Source of the DNA: Nocardioides sp. Root190
Lineage (GTDB): Bacteria > Actinomycetota > Actinomycetes > Propionibacteriales > Nocardioidaceae
Direction of reading: 5' to 3'
NCBI RefSeq assembly: GCF_001428565.1
Contig: NZ_LMIA01000012.1
Span: 303,472 to 367,471 of the forward strand
DNA: 64,000 nucleotides
The notes beneath the pieces were generated by a model. That model was not told the origin of the DNA and made no database searches. It worked only from the letters and a program-made list of their open reading frames with translations. The position numbers were made by a program, and so were the translations under genes. Positions within the stretch are counted from its first letter, which is position 1; each line of letters opens with the position of its first letter. Below, piece by piece: positions 24,801 to 31,546 of this stretch.

Positions 24801-24911
24801 CAGGAGCCTCTCGCCATCGTCCGGGTCCGGGGCGGCCGACCCGGATGGCGACTGGGCCAGCAGGCTCACCGACAGGGCACTGGCGCAGGCCAGGGCAAGA
24901 ACGCGACGCAT
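21858..24911 (-). CDS. Secreted M4 (thermolysin-like) metalloprotease with three C-terminal Ig-like repeats
   Basis: A 1017-residue secreted zinc protease. A signal peptide occupies about 1-27. A propeptide with FTP/PepSY-like regions runs to about 240. The catalytic domain has HEMTH at 353-357, the third zinc ligand Glu377 in NESLADIVG and the thermolysin-type active-site His in GVHTNSGV. A middle region of about 250 residues resembles a galactose-binding or MAM-like jelly roll with VYTC at its end. Three tandem repeats of about 80-90 residues then close the protein, with the pattern WxRxGxxIxGxT followed by TYTPVxADxGxRLSVVVTG. The ATG at 24911 has AAGGAC as ribosome binding site and starts at the signal peptide. 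It interrupts the conserved metK-priA neighbourhood. Confidence 0.92.
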   Translation of the reverse strand: MRRVLALACASALSVSLLAQSPSGSAAPDPDDGERLLRSDADGPLRIERSGADTTFVGTPVGTDVDNPTVSRGTSVSAAARAHLTRYGGAVEADRSGTGLVETGSSEGAGGGDVVRYRQEIAGVPVLGAEVVVSVGADRELTSLNANLSRSAGVRPAAVTESMARDVAEGVLRRSGISDVRAADQGRWILDPAAVGLDPAIGVRGVWRFEVRSGDHVRRLVLVDDRSGDVVLDIDLIQGIDRIVCDQANVRTNVVACSSAAAVRTEAPGGSSTADVEAAFQNAGAVSDFYREVIGLDLTTAIGLPSAQGRKLASTVRVCVTGPDSCPYDNAFWNGQAMFYGEGYAAADDVVGHEMTHGVIERTSGLLYWDEAGAINESLADIVGELVDHRNAGPGDSPTDWQLGEDLPGGALRDMADPTLHHQPDRMTSPRWAADPSYEDSGGVHTNSGVGNRAFQLISQGGTFNGRTVTGIDAGDPTLLKSATLWLHTMAAITAFTEYADLANVLDQTCTALIGHRGFTASNCTAVRYAVAATEMALPPATDPVKDAPRTCPAGSHPRTLLDSESGADQASLFGPAAGWGRTPETVVNSAYGVSAYSGDTAWVAADPATPVTRALLSAAPVVVPEGQSTYLAFRHWHLFDFSIDPSNGVGYWWDGGTAEMTAVDGTVYPLWDHPWDFGPTRTLQAPNAGRRAFGGSSRGWVGSRVDITAFGGMSVRPTFTMRTDSSYGAPGWYLDDILVYTCDRTLAVDVAPVLPDAAPHVGLPLTVSEPTWNLPGATTSHQWRRNGVPLAGMTQATYTPVPADVGTRLSVVVTGKLDDQVVPLVVTASADVETDAVPLTIVSAPTLPATAPRVGKVYAVTAPIWNDPGTITTYQWRRDGVAIAGRTLRTYTPVAADAGRRLSVVVTGILADQSVQLTATSGIVARGLLVAPKTAGLSGTPRVGRRLAAVRGTWAPSPITYSYRWFRGSKAITGATGSSYLLRKGDKGFRISVRITGSKSGYTAVTRTSGSVLVRR

Positions 24912-25007
24912 GGGAGTCCTTCGAGCATTTGGGGGGTCCGCACATGCTTCCACCCCTGCAGCGCGTCGGCGGTCGAATCGCCCGTTTGAATGGTCCTGCC
25001 GCAACGC

Positions 25008-25043
25008 CGAACGCCCGCCGTCCCACAGGACGACGGGCGTTCG
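25008..25043. terminator. Strong hairpin after metK (probably bidirectional terminator)
   Basis: Arms at 25008-25023 and 25028-25043 pair over 16 bases with one mismatch or wobble around a CACA loop. It lies 17 bases beyond the metK stop codon and 97 bases upstream of the protease start. It therefore isolates the mihF-to-metK unit from the M4 protease gene. Confidence 0.75.
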
Positions 25044-25059
25044 AGACGTGCGTTGGTGC

Positions 25060-26259
25060 TCAGACCCCGGCAGCAGCCTTCAGTGCCTCGGCGCGGTCGG
25101 TGCGCTCCCAGGTGAACTCCGGCAGCTCGCGGCCGAAGTGACCGTAGGCGGCCGTCTTGGCGTAGATCGGGCGACGCAGGTCGAGGTCGCGCAGGATCGC
25201 GGCGGGCCGCAGGTCGAAGACCTCCAGCACGGCGGCCTGGATCTTCTCGTCGGCGACGACACCGGTGCCGAAGGTCTCGACGAACACACCGACGGGCTTG
25301 GCGACACCGATCGCGTAGGCGACCTGGACCTCGGCGCGGCGAGCGAGACCCGCGGCGACGATGTTCTTGGCGACCCAGCGCATGGCGTACGCCGCGGACC
25401 GGTCCACCTTCGACGGGTCCTTGCCGGAGAACGCGCCGCCACCGTGACGGGCCATGCCGCCGTAGGTGTCGACGATGATCTTGCGACCGGTCAGGCCGGC
25501 GTCACCCATCGGGCCGCCGACGACGAAACGGCCGGTCGGGTTGATGAAGAGCTGGTAGCCCTCGGAGGGCAGCAGCTTGCTGAACTGCTCGAGCACGGGC
25601 TCGATGACGTTGACGGTGATGTCCTTGGCCAGGGTCTCCTGGTCGACGTCCTCGGCGTGCTGGGTCGACAGCACGACGGTGTCGATCCGCACCGGGCGGT
25701 CGTCCTCGTCGTACTCGATGGTGACCTGGGTCTTGCCGTCAGGACGCAGGTAGGGCAGCGTGCCGTCCTTGCGCACCGCGGTGAGCTTCTCCGCGAGCGT
25801 CTGCGCGATCTTGATCGGCAGCGGGAACAGCTCCGGGGTGTCGTCGCAGGCGTAGCCGAACATCAGGCCCTGGTCGCCGGCACCCTGGCGGTCGAGCTCG
25901 TCACCCGATCCGTCGACGCGCTCCTCGAAGGCGTCGTCGACGCCCTGGGCGATGTCAGCGGACTGCGCGCCGATGGCAACCTGCACGCCGCACGAGTTGC
26001 CGTCGAAGCCCTTGTCCGAGGAGTCGTAGCCGATCTCGAGGATCTTCTGGCGAACCAGCTGCGCGACGGGGGCGTAGGCCTCGGTCGTGACCTCACCCGC
26101 AACGACGACGAGGCCCGTGGTGAGCAGCGTCTCGACGGCGACCCGGCTCATCGGGTCGTGCTCGAGGAGATAGTCGAGCACGGTGTCGCTGATCTGGTCG
26201 GCGATCTTGTCGGGGTGACCTTCGGTCACGGACTCCGACGTGAAGAGACGTCCGGTCAT
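25060..26259 (-). CDS. metK: S-adenosylmethionine synthetase
   Basis: Makes S-adenosylmethionine from methionine and ATP. The 399-residue protein starts MTGRLFTSESVTEGHPDK, with the His of the ATP site in that first block. Both signature motifs are present: GAGDQG near residue 120 and GGGAFSGKDPSKVDRSAAY near 270. The ATG at 26259 is supported by an AGGAG ribosome binding site about ten bases upstream; a longer open frame to 26397 crosses a hairpin and is rejected. The 142-base leader after coaBC holds two hairpins (26285-26316 and 26365-26377). These may mark attenuation or an internal promoter region. A terminator follows the gene. Confidence 0.96.
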   Translation of the reverse strand: MTGRLFTSESVTEGHPDKIADQISDTVLDYLLEHDPMSRVAVETLLTTGLVVVAGEVTTEAYAPVAQLVRQKILEIGYDSSDKGFDGNSCGVQVAIGAQSADIAQGVDDAFEERVDGSGDELDRQGAGDQGLMFGYACDDTPELFPLPIKIAQTLAEKLTAVRKDGTLPYLRPDGKTQVTIEYDEDDRPVRIDTVVLSTQHAEDVDQETLAKDITVNVIEPVLEQFSKLLPSEGYQLFINPTGRFVVGGPMGDAGLTGRKIIVDTYGGMARHGGGAFSGKDPSKVDRSAAYAMRWVAKNIVAAGLARRAEVQVAYAIGVAKPVGVFVETFGTGVVADEKIQAAVLEVFDLRPAAILRDLDLRRPIYAKTAAYGHFGRELPEFTWERTDRAEALKAAAGV

Positions 26260-26284
26260 AGTGGTGGGAACTCCTGGTTTCTCA

Positions 26285-26316
26285 GACCGAGGCGGGACCC
26301 CCGCTCCGGCTCGGTC
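26285..26316 (-). promoter_or_regulatory. Hairpin in the metK leader
   Basis: GACCGAG (26285-26291) pairs with CTCGGTC (26310-26316). An inner GCGGG (26292-26296) pairs with CCCGC (26300-26304), with a one-sided bulge of five bases. The structure ends about 15 bases before the AGGAG site of metK. A second hairpin, GGGG/CCCC at 26365-26377, lies nearer the coaBC stop. I could not fit it to a SAM-I-type riboswitch. Confidence 0.5.
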
Positions 26317-26401
26317 AGTACGTGTGTGGCTGTTGTGGTGACGATCCAACGATACGGAGGCCCCGGGGTGATGCCCCAGCGTCTCAGGACCCGGCACCTT
26401 T

Positions 26402-27625
26402 TCAGGACAGGCGGGAGGCGACCTGGTCCCAGATCATGTGGGCGAGTGCGGACTTCGACCCGTGGGGTACGTCGACCGCGGACCCGTCCGCACCCAGGAT
26501 CACCGCTTCGTTGTCGGTGCTCCCGAAGACCGCTCCCCCGCTGACGTCGTTGACGACCAGCAGGTCACAGCCCTTGCGGGTGAGTTTGGCACGAGCCAGG
26601 TCGAGGACACTGCCGGTGTCGTCGCCTGTCTCGGCGGCGAATCCCACGATCACCGAACCAGGACGGGCCCGGTGGGTCGCGATCTCCTTGAGGATGTCGG
26701 GATTCTGTTGCAGCGTGATCGACGGTGCCGACCCGTCATGCGCCTTCTTGATCTTCGTGTCCGAGGTCGAGACCGGCCGGAAGTCCGCCGGTGCGGCCGC
26801 CATGACCACGGCATCCGCGGCAGCGGCAGCGGACAACACGGCGTCGCGCAGGTCGGCGGTCGACTCGACCCGCACCACCTTGACGCCCGCCGGATCCGGG
26901 AGCGTCACGTTGGCGGCGATCAGGGTGACCTCCGCGCCGCGGGCTGCAGCAGCCCGGGCGAGGGCGTAGCCCTGGCGCCCCGAGGAACGGTTGCCGAGGA
27001 AGCGGACCGGGTCGAGCTTCTCCCGGGTGCCGCCGGCCGAGACCACGACGCTGCGACCGACGAGATCGGCCACCGGCCGTCCGGTCGGGACCCGGCCCAG
27101 GACGTCGCGGGCGATCTCGAAGATCTCCTCCGGGTCCGGGAGCCGGCCCTTGCCGGTGTCCGCGCCGGTCAGTCGGCCCTCGGCGGGCTCGATGACGATC
27201 ACGCCGCGCGAGCGCAACGTCGCGACGTTGGCAACGGTGGCGGGGTGCTCCCACATCTCGGTGTGCATCGCCGGGGCGAGCACGACCGGGCATCGCGCCG
27301 TCAGGAGCGTGTTGGTGAGCAGGTCGTCGGCCAGGCCGTGGGCCGCCTTGGCCAGCAGGTCGGCGGTCGCCGGTGCGACGACCACCAGGTCAGCGGTCTG
27401 GCCCAGGCGCACGTGAGGAACCTCGTGCACCTGCGACCAGACGTCGGAGGAGACAGGCTTGCCCGACAGTGCCGACCACGTCGGCGCGCCGACGAACTCC
27501 AGCGCAGCCGCCGTGGGGACCACGCTCACGTCGTGACCGGACTCGGTGAACCGACGCAGGAGCTCGCAGGCCTTGTACGCCGCGATTCCGCCCGAGACAC
27601 CGAGGACCACGCGTGGGCGGGTCAT
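26402..27625 (-). CDS. coaBC: Bifunctional phosphopantothenoylcysteine decarboxylase / phosphopantothenate-cysteine ligase
   Basis: Carries out two steps of coenzyme A synthesis. The 407 residues split into an FMN-dependent CoaC domain (1-about 180) and a CoaB synthetase domain. CoaC shows GVSGGIAAYKACELLR at 9-24 and the PAMHTEMW active-site segment near 118. CoaB shows SAGGTREKLDPVRFLGNRSSG near 200 and the lysine-rich DTKIKKAH loop near 285. It lies 13 bases after rpoZ and 142 bases before metK, the usual actinobacterial order gmk-rpoZ-coaBC-metK. There is no clear ribosome binding site before the start. Confidence 0.95.
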   Translation of the reverse strand: MTRPRVVLGVSGGIAAYKACELLRRFTESGHDVSVVPTAAALEFVGAPTWSALSGKPVSSDVWSQVHEVPHVRLGQTADLVVVAPATADLLAKAAHGLADDLLTNTLLTARCPVVLAPAMHTEMWEHPATVANVATLRSRGVIVIEPAEGRLTGADTGKGRLPDPEEIFEIARDVLGRVPTGRPVADLVGRSVVVSAGGTREKLDPVRFLGNRSSGRQGYALARAAAARGAEVTLIAANVTLPDPAGVKVVRVESTADLRDAVLSAAAAADAVVMAAAPADFRPVSTSDTKIKKAHDGSAPSITLQQNPDILKEIATHRARPGSVIVGFAAETGDDTGSVLDLARAKLTRKGCDLLVVNDVSGGAVFGSTDNEAVILGADGSAVDVPHGSKSALAHMIWDQVASRLS

Positions 27626-27638
27626 GGACGTCGTCAGA

Positions 27639-27962
27639 TCACTCGGCAGCCGGAGCGGCCGGAGCAGCAGCGGCAGCAGCCTCTTCGGCAGCGAGCTCGG
27701 CCGGGTCGATGTCCTCGCAGGTCAGCATGTCCTGGCTGATCTCGCGCAGCGCGATCGAGAGGGGCTTCTCCTGCACGTGGGTCTCCACGAGCGGGCCGAC
27801 GTACTCCAGCAGGCCCTCGCCGAGCTGGGAGTAGTAGGCGTTGATCTGCCGGGCACGCTTGGCGCTGTAGAGAACCAGCTTGTACTTGCTGTCGGTCTTG
27901 GACAGCAGGTCGTCGATCGGAGGGTTCGTGACACCTTCGGCGGCGATGTTCGGGGCAGACAC
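27639..27962 (-). CDS. rpoZ: DNA-directed RNA polymerase omega subunit
   Basis: Small core RNA polymerase subunit that aids assembly of beta-prime. The conserved part (NPPIDDLLSKTDSKYKLV, then SAKRARQINAYY) occupies most of the 107 residues. The GTG at 27962 is preferred because homologues begin near SAPNIAAEGVTNPP and GAGG lies six bases upstream; a GTG at 27974 is possible. An Ala/Pro/Glu-rich tail of about 20 residues extends beyond the usual C-terminus and is probably disordered. A hairpin over the gmk stop codon lies just upstream. Confidence 0.93.
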   Translation of the reverse strand: MSAPNIAAEGVTNPPIDDLLSKTDSKYKLVLYSAKRARQINAYYSQLGEGLLEYVGPLVETHVQEKPLSIALREISQDMLTCEDIDPAELAAEEAAAAAAPAAPAAE

Positions 27963-27984
27963 AGAGGTCCTCACAGTCGGTGGA

Positions 27985-28005
27985 TCCCGACCATCAAGGT
28001 CGGGA
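27985..28005 (-). other. Hairpin at the gmk-rpoZ junction
   Basis: TCCCGACC (27985-27992) and GGTCGGGA (27998-28005) form an eight-base stem with an ATCAA loop. The gmk stop codon lies inside it. The motif ACCATCAAGGT is repeated at 28016-28026. It could tune the ratio of rpoZ to gmk expression; no poly-T tract follows. Confidence 0.4.
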
Positions 28006-28560
28006 GGATGAGTCAACCATCAAGGTTACCAAGTCCTCGACCGCAGCGTGAACTTCCCGGTTGACGATCGTCACGTCGAACTCCGCCTCGGCGGCGAGCT
28101 CCTCGCGTGCGGTGGCGAGCCGGCGCTCCCGCTCCTCCTCGCCCTCGGTGCCCCGACCGACCAGCCGGCGGACCAGCTCGTCCCAGGACGGAGGCTTGAG
28201 GAACACGAAAACAGCCTCCGGCATGGACTCCCGCACCTGGCGTGCGCCCTGCAGGTCGATCTCGAGCAGCGCGGGCCGGCCGGCGTCGAGCGCCTCCTGG
28301 ACCGGTCCGCGAGGCGTGCCGTAGCGGTTGACGCCGTGCACGACGGCCCACTCGAGCATCTGACCCTCGGCGACCAGGCGGTCGAACTCCTCGGTCGAGA
28401 CGAAGTGGTAGTGGACGCCGTCGACCTCACCGGGGCGGGGACTGCGGGTCGTGGCCGACACCGACAGGTAGATCTCCGGGTGCTCGTCGCGCATGGCAGC
28501 AGCAACGGTGCCCTTGCCGACCGCAGTGGGGCCGGCAAGGACGAAGAGCTTGGCGCTCAC
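27994..28560 (-). CDS. gmk: Guanylate kinase
   Basis: Phosphorylates GMP to GDP. The 188-residue enzyme has the P-loop GPTAVGKGT at 10-18 and the GMP-binding block SATTRSPRPGEVDGVHYHF near 36-54. The lid region is RLVGRGTEGEEERERRL. The usual GPSGxGK loop here reads GPTAVGK, which is common in actinobacteria. Its start overlaps the mihF stop codon by four bases, so it is translationally coupled to the nucleoid protein gene. Confidence 0.96.
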   Translation of the reverse strand: MSAKLFVLAGPTAVGKGTVAAAMRDEHPEIYLSVSATTRSPRPGEVDGVHYHFVSTEEFDRLVAEGQMLEWAVVHGVNRYGTPRGPVQEALDAGRPALLEIDLQGARQVRESMPEAVFVFLKPPSWDELVRRLVGRGTEGEEERERRLATAREELAAEAEFDVTIVNREVHAAVEDLVTLMVDSSSRP

Positions 28561-28871
28561 TCTGCGAACTCACGCTCCAGCGCGGCGACCTGCTTGGTGC
28601 CCAGGCCGCGCACACGACGCGACTCCGCGATGCCCAGCCGCTCCATCACCTGGCGGGCGCGCACCTTGCCCAGCCCCGGCACGGACTGGAGCAGGTCCAT
28701 GACCTTCATCTTGCCGATGACGTCGTTGACCTGGCCCTGCTGCAACACCTCGGAGATCGATGCACCGGAGTTCTTGAGGCGGTTCTTGATCTCGGCCCGC
28801 TCACGGCGCGCCGCTGCTGCCTTCTCCAGTGCGGCTGCGCGCTGTTCGGGAGTCAGGGGAGGCAGGGCCAC
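28557..28871 (-). CDS. mihF: Actinobacterial integration host factor (mIHF/sIHF)
   Basis: Nucleoid-associated DNA-binding protein of 104 residues, essential in mycobacteria and important for development in Streptomyces (sIHF). The protein begins MALPPLTPEQRAAALEKA and contains a helix-two-turn-helix region. The DNA-binding segment is VPGLGKVRARQVMERLGI, and the C-terminal QVAALEREF is typical. GTG 28871 is chosen over a longer frame to 28895 because the family starts here and AAGGAC lies about ten bases upstream. It overlaps gmk. The conserved neighbourhood pyrF-mihF-gmk-rpoZ is intact apart from one small membrane protein. Confidence 0.93.
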   Translation of the reverse strand: MALPPLTPEQRAAALEKAAAARRERAEIKNRLKNSGASISEVLQQGQVNDVIGKMKVMDLLQSVPGLGKVRARQVMERLGIAESRRVRGLGTKQVAALEREFAE

Positions 28872-28928
28872 GAGGTCGAAGTCCTTCGGTTGCAAGCGGG
28901 ATCACGGCGGGGAGCACCGCCGTCGGTC

Positions 28929-28958
28929 AATCTAGCCAGTCCGGTTCGACCGGGGCAA
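28929..28958 (-). promoter_or_regulatory. Candidate mihF promoter
   Basis: On the minus strand, TTGCCC (28953-28958) and TAGATT (28929-28934) are separated by 18 bases and lie about 60 bases upstream of the mihF GTG. A GGCGG/CCGCC hairpin follows in the leader. Confidence 0.45.
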
Positions 28959-28972
28959 TGCGGCGGCCGCGA

Positions 28973-29449
28973 TCACAGGCTCAATGGGGTCTTGCACACA
29001 TCGCGGGCCTGTTGCTCGACCCCGGTGAGCGCGGCGGCGGTCTCCGCCGAGCCCAGTCGGACAGCAGCGGTCTCGATCGCCTTCAACCGAGCCGCGTCGA
29101 CACCCTCGGGCGGACGATCCGGGTCGTACGCTGCGGGGTCGACCTCGGCAGCGGACAGGGCGTCGCGCAGCTCGCTCACGCGGGCCACCACGACCTCCCA
29201 CTCGTCCTTGATGTCGTCAGGGGCCTTGTCGGCCAGCGCCTCGAACGCCGGCAACGCCCGGAGCAGCCCGGTCGTCTCGCCGTCGCCGCGGGCCAGCCCG
29301 ATCTCCGCGCGCCGGTCCTGCACCTCGGAGCAGTAGCGGTCGAACGGGTCGTCGCCACCGGACTCGCGGAACAGGAAGTACCCGCCGGCCATGAGTGCCA
29401 GCACCACGACGACCGTGAGCGGGACGTCGCGCACGGCCGGCCGCCTCAT
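28973..29449 (-). CDS. Hypothetical single-pass membrane protein
   Basis: A 158-residue protein of unknown function. A membrane segment is at about 10-27 (DVPLTVVVVLALMAGGYFLF), followed by an extracytoplasmic helical domain. That domain has two cysteines, in DRYCSEVQ near residue 38 and in RDVCKTP close to the C-terminus. This spacing suggests a disulfide that closes a helical hairpin. ATG 29449 has GGAG about ten bases upstream. It lies 13 bases after pyrF and 101 bases before mihF, inside an otherwise conserved gene order. It may be a secreted or anchored helical protein; no relative with a known role was recognised. Confidence 0.7.
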   Translation of the reverse strand: MRRPAVRDVPLTVVVVLALMAGGYFLFRESGGDDPFDRYCSEVQDRRAEIGLARGDGETTGLLRALPAFEALADKAPDDIKDEWEVVVARVSELRDALSAAEVDPAAYDPDRPPEGVDAARLKAIETAAVRLGSAETAAALTGVEQQARDVCKTPLSL

Positions 29450-29462
29450 CGGAGCGCTCCGC

Positions 29463-30320
29463 TCACCCGAGCAGCCCGCGCAGTTCGTCGTTGGCACGCA
29501 GCACTGCGTCCCGCATCGCGACCGGGTCCGGTCCCAGCCGGAGCACGCCGCGCGACGAGCTGGGGATCACGTGCCCGGCACTGGCGCCGAAGATCCGCAG
29601 GATGTCGCTGGTCGTGCCGCCCTGCTCGCCGTAGCCGGGAGCCAGGATCGGGCCGTTGAGGGCGAAGTCCAGCCCAGAGCCGTCGATCGTGGCACCGACG
29701 ACCGCTCCGAACGACCCCATCGGGGCGGCACCCGCGTTGAGCTCCCGGAGGTGGTCAAGCATCGCCGAGGCCACGGTGCGGCCGCCGAACTCGTCCGAGG
29801 TCACCGCCTCCTGGACCTCCGGACCCTCCTTGTTGGAGGTCGCTGCGAGCACGAAGAGACCGGCGTCGTGGCGACGGGCGGTGTCGACGAACGGGAGCAG
29901 CGAGCCGAAGCCGAGGTAGGGGCTGATCGTGATCGCGTCGGACGCCAGCGGTGAGGAGGGGTCGAGGTACGCATCGGCGTAGGCCTGGGAGGTCGAGCCG
30001 ATGTCGCCGCGCTTCACGTCGAGCAGGACGAGCGCACCAGCGGCACGGGACTCCGCGATCACCCGCTCGAGGACGGCGATGCCGCGGCTGCCGAACCGCT
30101 CGTAGAACGCCGACTGCGGCTTCACGACGCTGCTGTGCGGGGCCACGGCCTCGACCGCGCCGAGGGCGAACCGCTCGAGCCCGGCCACGTCGTCGTCGTA
30201 CCCCCACTCGTGGAGCAGGGCGCTGTGCGGATCGATGCCGACGCAGAACGGGCCGCGCTCGACCATCGCTGCCGCGACCCGGGCTCCGAAGGTCCCCACG
30301 GCCGGCGTCTCGGAATTCAT
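29463..30320 (-). CDS. pyrF: Orotidine 5'-phosphate decarboxylase (type 2)
   Basis: Last step of UMP synthesis. The 285-residue protein belongs to the longer type 2 family found in actinobacteria. The catalytic Asp101, Lys103 and Asp106 are in LLDVKRGDIGS, and substrate contacts include GIDPH at 28-32 and the phosphate-binding SSSRGVL near the C-terminus. Its ATG overlaps the stop codon of the lactate-monooxygenase-like gene by one base (TGATG), so it appears translationally coupled to that gene. This differs from the usual pyrD-pyrF arrangement. An inserted protease gene separates it from the rest of the pyr operon. Confidence 0.95.
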   Translation of the reverse strand: MNSETPAVGTFGARVAAAMVERGPFCVGIDPHSALLHEWGYDDDVAGLERFALGAVEAVAPHSSVVKPQSAFYERFGSRGIAVLERVIAESRAAGALVLLDVKRGDIGSTSQAYADAYLDPSSPLASDAITISPYLGFGSLLPFVDTARRHDAGLFVLAATSNKEGPEVQEAVTSDEFGGRTVASAMLDHLRELNAGAAPMGSFGAVVGATIDGSGLDFALNGPILAPGYGEQGGTTSDILRIFGASAGHVIPSSSRGVLRLGPDPVAMRDAVLRANDELRGLLG

Positions 30321-31477
30321 CAGGTCAGCCTCCGCAGGGCATCGGGGCCGAGGTCGGCCAGGGTGGGGTAGCCGTCCACGGCCATGACGAGGTCGGCCTC
30401 GGCCTGGAGCGCGCGGACCTGGTGGATCGCGCCGGGGACGCCGCCGAGGGCGAGCGCGTAGACATAGGGCCGACCGATCGCGACGGCGTCCGCGCCGAGC
30501 GCGATGGCCTTCACCACATCCGCGCCCGTGCGCACCCCGGAGTCGAAGACGACCGGGCCGCGGCCGTCGACCGCGGCGACGACGTCGGGCAGCCAGTCGA
30601 GGGCCGCTCCCCCGCCATTGGCCTGACGACCGCCGTGGTTGGAGCAGTAGATCCCGTTGACGCCCTCGTCGAGTGCGCGACGCGCGTCATCGGGGTGGCA
30701 CACCCCCTTGACCAGGATCGGCAGGTCCGTGAGGGACCGCAGCCAAGGAAGGTCCTCCCAGGTGACGGGGTGCCCGAAGGTGCCCACCCAGGTCATCACG
30801 ACGGTGCCGGGATCGGGGTCGGGTCCGGTCATCTCCTGGAAGACCGGGTCGGACGTGTAGTTGGCCAGGGCCTTGCCGCGCAGCTGCGGGAAGTTCCCCG
30901 ACGCCAGGTCGCGCGGACGCCAGCCCGGCACCCAGGTGTCGAGGGTGATCACGATCGCCTCGTAGCCCGCGGCCTCGGCCCGGCTCACCAGGCTGGCCGC
31001 GAGCTCGCGGTTCTTCGGGGTGTAGAGCTGGAACCAGGCGGGAGTGTCGCCGGTCGCCGCGGCGACGTCCTCCAGCGGGTCGCTCATCAGCGTCGAGCCG
31101 ATGAGCGGGACGCCGGTGGCGGCCGACACCTCGGCCGCGTGGATGTCACCGTGCTGGTCGGGCGTGCAGAGTCCGACCACACCCACCGGCGCCAGCAGGA
31201 GCGGGCTCTCGAGCCTCCTGCCGAAGAGCTCCACGGACAGGTCGCGCTCGGGTGTGGCCCGGAACATCCGCGGCACCAGCGCATGACGGGCGAAGGCCTC
31301 CACATTGGCCCGCTGGGTCGTCTCGTCCCCGGCACCTCCGGCGACATAGGTCCGCAGCTCGGGCGGGAGCGCCGCGAGCGCGTTGCGCTCGAGATCGGCG
31401 TGGTCGAACGGGTGTGCCGGGAGGACTCCACCGAGAGCACCGAGGTAGAGCTCGATCTGGTAGTCGCCGAACGCCAT
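30320..31477 (-). CDS. FMN-dependent alpha-hydroxy-acid oxidoreductase (lactate 2-monooxygenase-like)
   Basis: A 385-residue TIM-barrel flavoenzyme of the lactate oxidase/monooxygenase family. The N-terminal RTYVAGGAGDETTQRAN block, the FMN-binding LLAPVGVVGL, the LKGVCHP-type lysine (ILVKGVCHPDDA) and the catalytic His and Arg in SNHGGRQANGG are all visible. The substrate is a 2-hydroxyacid, possibly lactate, and the YxLxTPKN pattern with GDTPAWFQLYTP fits lactate 2-monooxygenase relatives. TACGGT lies seven bases before ATG 31477, suggesting a leaderless transcript. The stop codon overlaps the pyrF start, so this gene appears to drive pyrF expression. Confidence 0.85.
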   Translation of the reverse strand: MAFGDYQIELYLGALGGVLPAHPFDHADLERNALAALPPELRTYVAGGAGDETTQRANVEAFARHALVPRMFRATPERDLSVELFGRRLESPLLLAPVGVVGLCTPDQHGDIHAAEVSAATGVPLIGSTLMSDPLEDVAAATGDTPAWFQLYTPKNRELAASLVSRAEAAGYEAIVITLDTWVPGWRPRDLASGNFPQLRGKALANYTSDPVFQEMTGPDPDPGTVVMTWVGTFGHPVTWEDLPWLRSLTDLPILVKGVCHPDDARRALDEGVNGIYCSNHGGRQANGGGAALDWLPDVVAAVDGRGPVVFDSGVRTGADVVKAIALGADAVAIGRPYVYALALGGVPGAIHQVRALQAEADLVMAVDGYPTLADLGPDALRRLT

Positions 31478-31484
31478 GGGCACC

Positions 31485-31490
31485 ACCGTA
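31485..31490 (-). promoter_or_regulatory. -10 element (TACGGT) of the lactate-monooxygenase-like gene
   Basis: TACGGT on the minus strand is followed by seven bases (GGTGCCC) and the ATG at 31477. It would be the promoter for the unit that includes pyrF. Confidence 0.5.
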
Positions 31491-31534
31491 GATGAGAGCG
31501 GCACCGCCGCCGGGAACAGGTCGGCTCCTGCCCC

Positions 31535-31540
31535 TATCCT
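31535..31540 (+). promoter_or_regulatory. -10 element (TATCCT) of the M48 protease gene
   Basis: TATCCT is followed by TCGGCT and the GTG at 31547: leaderless geometry. It is divergent from the promoter at 31485-31490. Confidence 0.55.
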
Positions 31541-31546
31541 TCGGCT

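Noticed and set aside
26260..26401. A SAM-I-type riboswitch in the metK leader
   Set aside because: The visible hairpins do not form the expected four-way junction or its conserved bases; only an unidentified structure is claimed.
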